DNA of 64,000 bases from Bacillus amyloliquefaciens DSM 7 = ATCC 23350 (GTDB taxonomy: Bacteria > Bacillota > Bacilli > Bacillales > Bacillaceae). Both the position numbers and the translations under genes were made by a program. Below are positions 26,071 through 33,286 of this stretch, one piece after another. The notes beneath the pieces are model-generated. The model ran no database searches. It was not told where the DNA came from and saw only the letters and a list, made by a program, of their open reading frames with translations. The stretch is from NCBI RefSeq assembly GCF_000196735.1, contig NC_014551.1:3529001-3593000 (forward strand), read 5' to 3'. Within the stretch, counting starts at the first letter, position 1; the number at the start of each line of letters is the position of its first letter.

Positions 26071-26474
26071 GTATGTTTGGCCGTAAGCTTTTTTCTTTGT
26101 AAAGCACAGAATGCGGCAGTGCCGAGACCGTCAATCATCACATCGCGGAGGCATCCGTTTCTTCCGAAAAAGAGCTGGACGATTTCTGTCAAAAACGCGG
26201 CGGCCAATGCATACAGCACCGCCTTCTTCATGCTCCTGCGCTCTCTGAAAAACAAATAGGTGAGCACAAAAAACGAAAACGCGTGCCCGAGCTTTTGAAT
26301 CGCCGCTTCCGGTATGGCCAGCTCCGCCAAATCGAACACAAAGAAACCGGAAACATCCGGATGGGGCGTGAAACGGAAGGCCACCGTCTGCGTCACAATC
26401 ATATCGTGAAAGCTTTCAGTCAAAGCAGAAATGAAAACAAAGACGAGCCATCCCGCCGCCAGACATTTATTCAT
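26052..26474 (-). CDS. ywnJ: VanZ-family membrane protein YwnJ
   Basis: This 140-residue VanZ-like protein has four predicted helices and the family segments LGHAFSFFVLTYLFF (about 62-76) and LTEIVQLFFGRNGCLRDVMIDGLGT (by position about 100-124). VanZ proteins are linked to teicoplanin resistance and lipid handling; the function of this one is not known. It is convergent with bcrC. Confidence 0.85.
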   Translation of the reverse strand: MNKCLAAGWLVFVFISALTESFHDMIVTQTVAFRFTPHPDVSGFFVFDLAELAIPEAAIQKLGHAFSFFVLTYLFFRERRSMKKAVLYALAAAFLTEIVQLFFGRNGCLRDVMIDGLGTAAFCALQRKKLTAKHTKTGSL

Positions 26475-26524
26475 TCAGCATCTCCTCGTTTTCTACCAGT
26501 ATAAAGGCACATGCGGTAAAATGA

Positions 26525-26553
26525 AAAGCGCCTATCAGAGCTGATAGGCGCTT
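26525..26553 (-). terminator. Intrinsic terminator after spoIIQ
   Basis: AAGCGCCTATCA pairs perfectly with TGATAGGCGCTT around a 4-5 base loop, then TTTT on the minus strand. Confidence 0.85.
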
Positions 26554-26564
26554 AAGGATCACAG

Positions 26565-27434
26565 TTACTTGCCTGAATCTTTCATTGAACCGTCATCTTT
26601 ACCATCTGTCTTGTCTTTTGTGCCGTCTTCTTTACCGCCGGGTTTTTCCTCGGTTTCTTGTTTAGGCGTCACATCTTTTTTCTCGGAAGACTGCTGAATG
26701 GCCCCTTCCGTTTCTTCTGTCACAGCGTTTTTCTCTTCAGCCGCCGCTTTTTCAATAGATGTTACCGGTTTGTCCATAAAGTTCAGCGGGTTCATCGCTA
26801 CACCGTCTTTGCGGATTTCAAAGTGAACGTGATTTCCGCTTTCTTCACTGTAAAGGTTTTTTCCTGATTTTCCGATGACTTGGTTCTGCTTTACTTTGTC
26901 GCCCTGGTCTACGCTGACTTCAGATAAAGACTGATAAACAGTAGACAGGCCGTCAGAGTGTTCAATTTCGACCATATAGCCCAGCACCGGATCTTTAGCA
27001 GCTTTAACAACCGTACCGCTCAGAGAAGCAGAAACATCAAATGATTTTCCGTCTTTCTCAGCTAAGTCAATTCCTTTACTTAGGCTGTACGTGTTATTAT
27101 AGTTAACAAGTGCTGCTTCTTTCTCTTTTTTTGCGGCATTCGTTTCGTAAAACTTTTTCACAACAGAAACATTTTCAGAATGAGCAGCCGGCATTGCGAC
27201 GTTTTCCATTGACTTTCCTACTTCGACGGCATCGTCTTTGCCGTTGTCATACGCGGAGTTTCCTCCGTTATTCGTCAGATTGTCCTTCACATCATTTGAA
27301 ACGGATTGATACCAAAGGACAGCTGTTAAAATGACGGCCGCACTGACTAAGTAGATTGCAGGGAATATCCAGCGTTTGCGAAAGAACCGCTGAAGTTTTT
27401 TGACTTGAGAAGTTTTCTTTTCTTCCTCTCTCAT
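26565..27434 (-). CDS. spoIIQ: Forespore engulfment protein SpoIIQ
   Basis: This 289-residue forespore protein has one membrane helix (about 21-42) and an extracellular LytM-like domain (about 115-230) containing HVHFEIRKDG. In B. subtilis it binds SpoIIIAH across the septum, forming the channel between the two cells. The C-terminal 60 residues are low-complexity and very rich in Lys, Glu, Asp and Gly, and probably disordered. The GAGGTG ribosome site fits the chosen ATG. A sigma-F-type promoter precedes it. Confidence 0.95.
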   Translation of the reverse strand: MREEEKKTSQVKKLQRFFRKRWIFPAIYLVSAAVILTAVLWYQSVSNDVKDNLTNNGGNSAYDNGKDDAVEVGKSMENVAMPAAHSENVSVVKKFYETNAAKKEKEAALVNYNNTYSLSKGIDLAEKDGKSFDVSASLSGTVVKAAKDPVLGYMVEIEHSDGLSTVYQSLSEVSVDQGDKVKQNQVIGKSGKNLYSEESGNHVHFEIRKDGVAMNPLNFMDKPVTSIEKAAAEEKNAVTEETEGAIQQSSEKKDVTPKQETEEKPGGKEDGTKDKTDGKDDGSMKDSGK

Positions 27435-27454
27435 TTGTTCATCACCTCAGCAAC

Positions 27455-27483
27455 ATTCTGAACACTTTTCTGAAAATATATAC
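27455..27483 (-). promoter_or_regulatory. Sigma-F-type promoter of spoIIQ
   Basis: On the minus strand, GTATA (27479-27483) and GTTCAGAAT (27455-27463) are 15 bases apart. The pattern is close to GYATA-N15-GGNNANANT and parallels the spoIIR promoter in this window. Confidence 0.65.
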
Positions 27484-27565
27484 ACATCTATAAAAAACTT
27501 TTTGGAAGTAGTATGTGCAGATTGCTCTTAATTATGTAATAAAATGTGAAGGGAGATCCCGGAAT

Positions 27566-28063
27566 ATGAATTTAACCCTGCGCAAAGCCGTTTCGGAAGA
27601 TTTAGATGCGGTTGTGGCCATATACAACTCGACGATTGCCTCACGAATGGTAACGGCTGATACGGAAGAAGTGACGCCCGAAGACCGGATGGATTGGTTT
27701 TTGCGGCACACGGACCGGCGCCCGCTGATGGTCGCGGAAGATGAGAACGGCAAAGTGGCGGCCTGGATCAGCTTTGAAACGTTTTACGGCCGTCCGGCCT
27801 ATGACAAAACAGCGGAGATCAGCATCTATCTGCATCAGGATTGCCGGGGCAAAGGAGCGGGAAGCTTTTTGCTGAAAGAAGCCCTGGCGATCGCTCCGAA
27901 AATCGGCATCCGGAATCTGATGGCTTTTATCTTCGGACATAATGTGCCGAGCATTAAGCTGTTTGAAAAATTCGGCTTTACTGAATGGGGCGTATTCCCG
28001 GGTATCGCCGAAATGGACGGAAAACGATATGACTTGAACATTTTAGGGAGAGAACTGTCATGA
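27566..28063 (+). CDS. ywnH: GNAT N-acetyltransferase, phosphinothricin-acetyltransferase type
   Basis: This 165-residue GNAT acetyltransferase is of the Pat/Bar type. The acetyl-CoA binding segment is QDCRGKGAGSFLL near 90-102, and the family C-terminal region is HNVPSIKLFEKFGFTEWGVFPG near 125-146. It may acetylate methionine sulfoximine, phosphinothricin or related compounds. The ATG at 27566 follows GAAGGGAG; upstream in-frame codons lack a ribosome site. Its stop overlaps the next gene by 4 bases. Confidence 0.88.
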   Translation: MNLTLRKAVSEDLDAVVAIYNSTIASRMVTADTEEVTPEDRMDWFLRHTDRRPLMVAEDENGKVAAWISFETFYGRPAYDKTAEISIYLHQDCRGKGAGSFLLKEALAIAPKIGIRNLMAFIFGHNVPSIKLFEKFGFTEWGVFPGIAEMDGKRYDLNILGRELS

Positions 28064-28509
28064 TCAGCATCGATAAAGAAAAAGACGAAAATCAGCCGCT
28101 CAATAAAAAAGCCCGTTCCCTTGCCGACATTGCCAAATGGGGAAAAATCACCGCCGTGTTTCTTATCATTACGGGCTCTCTGTCCGCTCTGTCAGCCATA
28201 GTGACGCTGCTCGGAGCTATTCCGGGGGTTTTGCTCATCATTTCCGGCGTCATGCTGATGCGCTCGGCAAAAGCGGCTGCCGCCCTTCAGGAAGGCCTGG
28301 AAGAAAACGCGGAAGAAAATATGCTCGAACATTACGCATCCTTTATCAAAATGCAGTTTTTTTACGCTGTATCCAGTGTGGCATTGGGCATTATCGCTTT
28401 TATTTTAGTCGCCATCTTCGCTGTCATCGGAATTATGGCTTATCACAGCACCGATACGTATGACACGCCTGATTCATATTACTATGAGAACGACCCGGTG
28501 TTTGAATGA
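28060..28509 (+). CDS. DUF4064-like membrane protein, first copy
   Basis: This 149-residue protein has two hydrophobic stretches near the N-terminus (about 28-72, separated by a GAIPG turn), the motif MLMRSAKAA, an amphipathic helix with ENMLEHYASFIKMQ, and a third helix around 110-132. The C-terminus is short and acidic. It is clearly related to the protein encoded at 31610-31996. The ATGA overlap with ywnH makes it co-translated. Position suggests YwnG of B. subtilis, but I am not certain of that name. Confidence 0.8.
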   Translation: MISIDKEKDENQPLNKKARSLADIAKWGKITAVFLIITGSLSALSAIVTLLGAIPGVLLIISGVMLMRSAKAAAALQEGLEENAEENMLEHYASFIKMQFFYAVSSVALGIIAFILVAIFAVIGIMAYHSTDTYDTPDSYYYENDPVFE

Positions 28510-28510
28510 C

Positions 28511-28542
28511 AAAAAGAGCTGATCACGTGTCAGCTCTTTTTT
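28511..28542. terminator. Bidirectional terminator before ywnF
   Basis: AAAGAGCTGA (28513-28522) pairs with TCAGCTCTTT (28530-28539), with T-runs on both strands. Confidence 0.85.
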
Positions 28543-28978
28543 AATACAGCATTTCTTTTTTCCGGTCTTCTTCCGTTAAAAATTCAATAAAACTCTTCAT
28601 CGCAGACGGCTCCTCCGCAATCAATCGGGTATAGGCGCTTTTCCGTTCCTCGGACAGAATATTGCTTTTTCTGATTCTGTTGAGCATATACAGACGGATC
28701 GTTTTTTGCACCTGTTTCCGCTGATAGCCGGCTTCTTTAAAAAACGCAAGACCCAAGGCCGCAAGGAGCGCAAAAATGCCGGCCGATACGAAAGCTCCTC
28801 TCCCGGAAGGAGCCTGAATCAAAAGCGATGCCAGATGAAACAGAGAAAAAGCGGCGAGCGGGAAAGCAAGAAAACGGTAAATGATGCTTTTTTTCATCAG
28901 CGGTGTGATGGCGATTTGGATTTTCTGAATTTCTTTTTTTATGAATCCCGGCAATTGTTCCGCATGTTCCAGCTTCAT
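28541..28978 (-). CDS. ywnF: Conserved membrane protein YwnF (DUF5392 type)
   Basis: This 145-residue protein has two predicted membrane helices (about 30-50 and 60-80) followed by a charged cytoplasmic helical tail. No catalytic motif is visible. It is convergent with the DUF4064-like gene and divergent from clsA. The name follows the position in B. subtilis; the function is unknown. Confidence 0.75.
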   Translation of the reverse strand: MKLEHAEQLPGFIKKEIQKIQIAITPLMKKSIIYRFLAFPLAAFSLFHLASLLIQAPSGRGAFVSAGIFALLAALGLAFFKEAGYQRKQVQKTIRLYMLNRIRKSNILSEERKSAYTRLIAEEPSAMKSFIEFLTEEDRKKEMLY

Positions 28979-29198
28979 ACCCTCTCCCCTTTGCTGTCAT
29001 TTTTGTCTTCTTTTTCATATATGCTTATTTTACCGCACCCGGAACTTTCTTTGAAAGAAAACTGCATCCATCTTTGATTCCGGCTCTTTATTCTTTCAAA
29101 ATGTCAATGTTATAATTTGAAATGGGAATCAGATTGCTGCACTTGTCGGAATACTAATGGGCACAGTCTTGATAAATATGATATAGCGGGGTTGCAAA

Positions 29199-30647
29199 GT
29201 GAGCATTTCATTTATTTTATTCGGATTTTTTTTCATTTTAAATATACTTCTGGCCATCATCATGATTTTCAAAGAAAGACGCGATGCCAGCGCTTCATGG
29301 GCTTGGCTTTTGGTTCTTTTTTTTATTCCCATTTTAGGGTTTATTTTATACCTCTTATTCGGCCATAACCTGAGACGCAAGCACCTGTTTCAATGGGAAG
29401 ACCGTAAAAAGATCGGGATTGAAAAGCTGCTGAAGTCTCAGCTGAAAGACCTGAAATCGAGGCAATTCCAATTTAACAACAGGGCGACTGTGGATAATAA
29501 AGACCTCATCTATATGCTTGTCATGAACAACCACGCTGTCTTTACAGAGGATAATTCAGTTGAGATTTTAACGGACGGGCGCGATAAGTTCAAACGCTTA
29601 ATGAAAGACATTTCCAATGCAAAAGATCACATTCACCTTCAATATTATATTTATAAAGGTGATGAACTGGGAAAAAAATTGCGTGATGCCTTAGTGAAAA
29701 AAGCACAGGAAGGTGTAAAGGTCAGAGTGTTATATGATGAACTCGGTTCGAGAACGCTCAGAAAAAAATTCTTCAAACCGCTGCGGGACGCCGGCGGCCA
29801 TGTGGAGGTCTTTTTTCCTTCCAGGCTCCGTCCGATTAATTTGCGGCTCAATTATCGGAATCACCGCAAGCTCGTGATTATTGACGGCGAAACCGGATAT
29901 GTCGGCGGCTTTAACGTCGGAGACGAATATCTCGGCCTGAACCCGAAATTCGGCTACTGGCGCGATACGCACCTCAGGCTTCAGGGTACGGCGGTTCACG
30001 CCATTCAGACAAGGTTTATCCTCGACTGGAACCAAGCCTCCCATCACCATACGCTCACATACGTCCCGAATCATTTTCCGGAATGCGAGCCGAAGGGGAA
30101 TGTGGGGATGCAGATTGTCACGAGCGGACCGGATTCAGAGTGGGAACAAATTAAAAACGGTTATATCAAAATGATCTCAACGGCCAAACGGTCGATCCTG
30201 ATTCAGACGCCTTACTTTATTCCTGACTCAAGTCTTTTAGACGCTCTCAGGATCGCTTGCCTGTCAGGCATCGACGTAAAAATCATGATCCCGAACAAAC
30301 CGGATCACGCTTTCGTTTACTGGGCGACTTTATCTTACATCGGAGATCTTTTGAAAGCCGGGGCCTCGGTCTATATTTACGATAACGGCTTTATTCATGC
30401 AAAAACGATTGTCGTCGATGATGAGACGGCTTCAGTCGGTACGGCGAATATCGACGTCAGAAGCTTCAGGCTTAATTTTGAAGTCAACGCCTTTATTTAT
30501 GACGTCACCATCGCGAAAAAGCTCATTTCCTCATTTAAAGAAGATCTGCTCGTCTCCAGAAAATATACGTATGAAGAATACCAGGAGCGTTCACTGCGGA
30601 TCCGCATCAAAGAATCGATTTCAAGGCTTCTGTCGCCGATTTTATAA
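29199..30647 (+). CDS. clsA: Cardiolipin synthase
   Basis: This 482-residue phospholipase-D-family enzyme joins two phosphatidylglycerol molecules to cardiolipin. It has two N-terminal helices (about 3-23 and 33-53) and two HKD motifs: NHRKLVIIDGETGYVGGFN (around 220-238) and HAKTIVVDDETASVGTANID (around 399-418, quoted as the second HxK(x)4D site). The GTG start has only a weak ribosome site. In B. subtilis this is YwnE, the main cardiolipin synthase. A long AT-rich hairpin follows. Confidence 0.95.
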   Translation: MSISFILFGFFFILNILLAIIMIFKERRDASASWAWLLVLFFIPILGFILYLLFGHNLRRKHLFQWEDRKKIGIEKLLKSQLKDLKSRQFQFNNRATVDNKDLIYMLVMNNHAVFTEDNSVEILTDGRDKFKRLMKDISNAKDHIHLQYYIYKGDELGKKLRDALVKKAQEGVKVRVLYDELGSRTLRKKFFKPLRDAGGHVEVFFPSRLRPINLRLNYRNHRKLVIIDGETGYVGGFNVGDEYLGLNPKFGYWRDTHLRLQGTAVHAIQTRFILDWNQASHHHTLTYVPNHFPECEPKGNVGMQIVTSGPDSEWEQIKNGYIKMISTAKRSILIQTPYFIPDSSLLDALRIACLSGIDVKIMIPNKPDHAFVYWATLSYIGDLLKAGASVYIYDNGFIHAKTIVVDDETASVGTANIDVRSFRLNFEVNAFIYDVTIAKKLISSFKEDLLVSRKYTYEEYQERSLRIRIKESISRLLSPIL

Positions 30648-30668
30648 ACTTTAATTAGCTTTCTTTCT

Positions 30669-30729
30669 CCTTTAAATAGATGTGTATAATCATTACACTT
30701 GTGATTATACACTCATTTAAAGGTTTTTT
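30669..30729 (+). terminator. Long AT-rich terminator after clsA
   Basis: Two nested stems are visible: CCTTTAAAT (30669-30677) with ATTTAAAGG (30115+ offset, 30715-30723), and GTGTATAATCA (30682-30692) with TGATTATACAC (30702-30712). A T-run at 30724-30729 follows. The stem is far longer and more AT-rich than other terminators here. Confidence 0.7.
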
Positions 30730-30817
30730 ATTAGAATAAACAACCAAATTACCATGATTATTCACACATATTATTTCACAAATTAAAATCACACCGTTTA
30801 TAGAATTAGAATAAACA

Positions 30818-30845
30818 TTGATTAATTTATAATTTATAGTAAAAT
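30818..30845 (+). promoter_or_regulatory. Probable sigma-A promoter of the secreted orphan gene
   Basis: TTGATT (30818-30823) and TAAAAT (30840-30845) are 16 bases apart, about 25 bases before the ATG at 30870. An AAAGGAGG ribosome site lies in between. Confidence 0.55.
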
Positions 30846-30869
30846 ATTTCATAAAAGGAGGAAAGTCTC

Positions 30870-31280
30870 ATGAAAAAAATTTCAATGTTATTTTCGGTTA
30901 TTGCTCTTTCACTAGGCCTTCTGAGTATTCCAGTTGGCAAGGCTCAAGCAGCTACAGGCCCATGGACTGAAGTTGGAAAAAAAGGCTGTAAAGTTAGAGT
31001 TTGGGTTGACGCCTATACATATTCTAAAAAAGCATCTACAATTGATTGGTATGGAGAAACTAACGGTAAATGTGGAACATTAAATTATACTGCTTACCTT
31101 AGAGTCTCAGAGGGTGCTTCACAATATCAATTAAAAGGCTCATTCTCAAAAAGAACTCCTACAAAATCATTCTCTATCAATAAATTAAGGAAAGAACACT
31201 TTAGCAGAAAACGAGTTGCAGTTACACTTAATATAGGATCTTATGAAGTACAATCACACACTATAACTGTTAACTGGTAG
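30870..31280 (+). CDS. Secreted orphan protein, 136 residues
   Basis: I do not recognise the family. A textbook signal peptide (about 1-28: MKK, a hydrophobic core, then AQA before ATGPW) precedes a mature domain of about 108 residues. The mature part is basic, rich in Tyr, Ser, Thr and Lys, has two cysteines (in KKGCKV and GKCGTL) that could form a disulphide, looks beta-rich, and ends in TVNW. G+C is about 35%, well below its neighbours, which suggests recent transfer. It lies where other species may carry different genes, between clsA and ywnC. It might be an antimicrobial, immunity or wall-associated protein; nothing in the sequence decides. Confidence 0.8.
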   Translation: MKKISMLFSVIALSLGLLSIPVGKAQAATGPWTEVGKKGCKVRVWVDAYTYSKKASTIDWYGETNGKCGTLNYTAYLRVSEGASQYQLKGSFSKRTPTKSFSINKLRKEHFSRKRVAVTLNIGSYEVQSHTITVNW

Positions 31281-31609
31281 CATCTTAAATACCCTTTTTG
31301 GAACTGTCTTTTTTCAGATTCTAACTAAAAGATATTTACCGCTGATAGAGTCAACCTTTTTTGCATCTTTCTCGGCTATTTTTCTTTAAAAAGTAGATAA
31401 ATAACTAATATGATAGTAACAGCTTTTTCAGTTGGTTATTAAAGAAGTCCATCAGCGATTTCTATTTTGTTTAACAGCACCCTTTCAAAGACGGCCATTC
31501 AAGGTAGAAACGGACACATGGCTGGAAAAAACACATTTTATATTCAAAAGAATGGCCGAATAGTGTATAAATGAAAAGTGAGTATTTTTTTGTAAAGGAG
31601 TGCCAAGTT
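31281..31609. other. AT-rich gap before ywnC
   Basis: No gene is supported here. An imperfect inverted repeat AATAACTAA / TTGGTTATT lies around 31400-31440. No clear terminator for the secreted gene was found. AAAGGAG at 31594-31600 is the ribosome site of the next gene. Confidence 0.4.
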
Positions 31610-31996
31610 TTGAAACCTGAATCAGTGAATCGTTCGCTTATTTCTATTTCGAAATGGGGAAAAGCGACAGGTATTTTGTTTATTATTATGGGCGCATTTG
31701 CTGCGCTGTCCGGCGCGTTTTTCTTCTTAATCGGAGCCATTCCAGGCGTTCTGCAGATCATTGCCGGCATTTTTCTGATGCGCTCGGCAAAAGAAGCGGG
31801 ACAGATGGCGGAGCAGTTCAATGAACTGACAGAGGAACATATGCTGGAGAATTACGCAAAGTTCGTGAAAATGCAGGGGATCTATCTCATTGTAACAATC
31901 GGCTTGTCCGTTCTCTGCATCGTTCTCTTCATTGTACTTATGACGCTCGGCATCGTGGACGGCGTATTTGATAACATTGATGCCAATACATATTAA
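31610..31996 (+). CDS. ywnC: DUF4064-like membrane protein, second copy
   Basis: This 128-residue protein has hydrophobic segments at about 17-55 with a GAIPG turn, the motif FLMRSAKEAG, the helix EEHMLENYAKFVKMQG, and a final membrane helix at about 97-119. It is a paralogue of the protein at 28060-28509. The TTG start follows AAAGGAG by nine bases and starts at MKPESVN; an upstream ATG has no ribosome site. The name rests on its place before ywnB. The function is unknown. Confidence 0.8.
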   Translation: MKPESVNRSLISISKWGKATGILFIIMGAFAALSGAFFFLIGAIPGVLQIIAGIFLMRSAKEAGQMAEQFNELTEEHMLENYAKFVKMQGIYLIVTIGLSVLCIVLFIVLMTLGIVDGVFDNIDANTY

Positions 31997-32001
31997 AAAA
32001 G

Positions 32002-32033
32002 AAAATCCCGGCGCGTCCGCCCGGGATTTTTTT
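32002..32033. terminator. Bidirectional terminator between ywnC and ywnB
   Basis: AAAATCCCGG pairs with CCGGGATTTT and T-runs flank both sides. Confidence 0.85.
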
Positions 32034-32034
32034 C

Positions 32035-32676
32035 TTATTCCGCTTCTCCGACAACGGTAAAGCGCTCGTTTTGGTGCTTTGGATTTTCCAATTCATCCAA
32101 TACGGCAATGGCATAATCGGCGTAGCTGATATAGCTGTCGCCTGCATCATTGACGATGAGTGTGTCTTTGCCTTTTTTGTATGCTCCCGTGCGTTTTCCG
32201 TTCGGATCAAACATTGCCGCCGGACTCAGAAATGTCCAAGAAATAGACTCGGTGTTTTCAAGGTCTTGTAAATTTTTCGCCTGCTGAAGCGCTGTCTGCA
32301 GATATTCTTTCGGAAATTCCGGCGTTTCAGCCAGACGTGTTGTTTTTGCTTCATCAACAAAGAGGCTGCCTGCTCCGCCGACGACAAATAATGTTGTATC
32401 TTTTGCTTCCTTGAAAATGCTGATTAGTGCTTTTCCCGCTTCAACATGCAGATGCTCCTTGCCCGCCGGCGCACCGAAGGCGTTGACTACGGCATCAAAT
32501 GGCTTTATATCCTCCGCCTTCAAATCAAAGATGTCTTTTTCCACAACCGTGACATCTTGATCTTTTACGTTTGATGCATTTCTGACGATTGCCGCCACCT
32601 CATGGCCGCGTTCCTTCGCTTCCTTCATAATAGCGCTTCCCGCTTTTCCGCTTGCTCCGATAATTCCGATTTTCAT
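32035..32676 (-). CDS. ywnB: NAD(P)-binding Rossmann-fold protein YwnB
   Basis: This 213-residue atypical short-chain dehydrogenase is of the NmrA/flavin-reductase-like type. The dinucleotide motif GIIGASGKAGSAI is at 4-16. There is no clear catalytic Tyr-x-x-x-Lys, so the reaction is unknown. A good AGGAGG lies upstream of the ATG. A perfect palindrome, TTGTAAC-N7-GTTACAA, stands 18 bases before the start and is shared with the regulator gene ywnA, which suggests control by YwnA. Confidence 0.88.
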   Translation of the reverse strand: MKIGIIGASGKAGSAIMKEAKERGHEVAAIVRNASNVKDQDVTVVEKDIFDLKAEDIKPFDAVVNAFGAPAGKEHLHVEAGKALISIFKEAKDTTLFVVGGAGSLFVDEAKTTRLAETPEFPKEYLQTALQQAKNLQDLENTESISWTFLSPAAMFDPNGKRTGAYKKGKDTLIVNDAGDSYISYADYAIAVLDELENPKHQNERFTVVGEAE

Positions 32677-32693
32677 GTTCTTTTCCTCCTTAT

Positions 32694-32714
32694 TTGTAAC
32701 TATTATTGTTACAA
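32694..32714 (-). promoter_or_regulatory. Putative YwnA operator upstream of ywnB
   Basis: A perfect inverted repeat TTGTAAC (32694-32700), 7-base spacer, GTTACAA (32708-32714). The same core recurs in front of ywnA at 33161-33179. Confidence 0.7.
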
Positions 32715-32740
32715 CTGTGGCGGCATGAAGCCATCTCTTT

Positions 32741-33145
32741 TTAACAAAAGAGATGATTCATTACATCATAAAGGGACTTGCTCGCCAATTCATTCTCCAT
32801 TGCCCGCTGAACGCTTCCGAACGTCTCATCAAGCGCACGCTGAATATTTTTGCCGACCGGACAGTCCGGATTCGGATTGTCGTGAACCGCAAAAAGCTCT
32901 TCCTTATTCTGCACCGCCCTGTAAACCTCCAGGAGGGTAATCTCAGACGGATCTTTTTTCAGGCTGGCTCCCGGAACACCCGCCCGGGATGTCAGAATAC
33001 CTGCTTTTTTCAGCTGGCTGATCGTTCTCCGCACTACGACGGGATTGGTGTTTACACTGCCTGCAATCATATCTGATGATGCCCGTTCATCCGTTGAGAT
33101 CAGCGATAGAATGTGAATGGCCACAGCAAGACGGCTGTTAATCAT
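32741..33145 (-). CDS. ywnA: Rrf2-family transcriptional regulator YwnA
   Basis: This 134-residue winged-HTH protein of the Rrf2 family has its recognition helix in NTNPVVVRRTISQLKKAG (about 31-48) and the wing GVPGASLKKDPSEI. Only one cysteine is present (in NPDCPVGK), so an iron-sulphur cluster as in IscR or NsrR is unlikely. The start MINSRLAVAIH was chosen because GGTGG lies upstream; an ATG eight codons earlier lies within the operator. A palindromic site overlaps its promoter or leader, so autoregulation is likely. Confidence 0.9.
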   Translation of the reverse strand: MINSRLAVAIHILSLISTDERASSDMIAGSVNTNPVVVRRTISQLKKAGILTSRAGVPGASLKKDPSEITLLEVYRAVQNKEELFAVHDNPNPDCPVGKNIQRALDETFGSVQRAMENELASKSLYDVMNHLFC

Positions 33146-33160
33146 GTTTTTCACCACCGT

Positions 33161-33179
33161 TGTAACCATAATAGTTACA
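33161..33179 (-). promoter_or_regulatory. Putative YwnA operator upstream of ywnA
   Basis: An inverted repeat TGTAAC (33161-33166), 7-base spacer CATAATA, GTTACA (33174-33179). Spacing and arms equal those of the site before ywnB. Confidence 0.7.
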
Positions 33180-33256
33180 TTTCATTTGTTTGTCAACTAT
33201 TAATATACACTAAATCACGCGGGAAGATGAAATCAAGTTGGCAACAGAGGTGTAAA

Positions 33257-33276
33257 TAGGCCGGCGGGAAACCGGC
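33257..33276 (-). terminator. GC-rich hairpin after ureC
   Basis: GGCCGG pairs with CCGGCC around a 7-base loop. Only a weak T-rich stretch (TATTT) follows on the minus strand. Confidence 0.5.
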
Positions 33277-33286
33277 CGGAGATGGA

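Noticed and set aside
26664-26760. Simple-sequence repeats in the 3' part of spoIIQ as a mobile or repeat element
   Set aside because: They encode the Lys/Glu/Gly-rich tail of SpoIIQ and are in frame.
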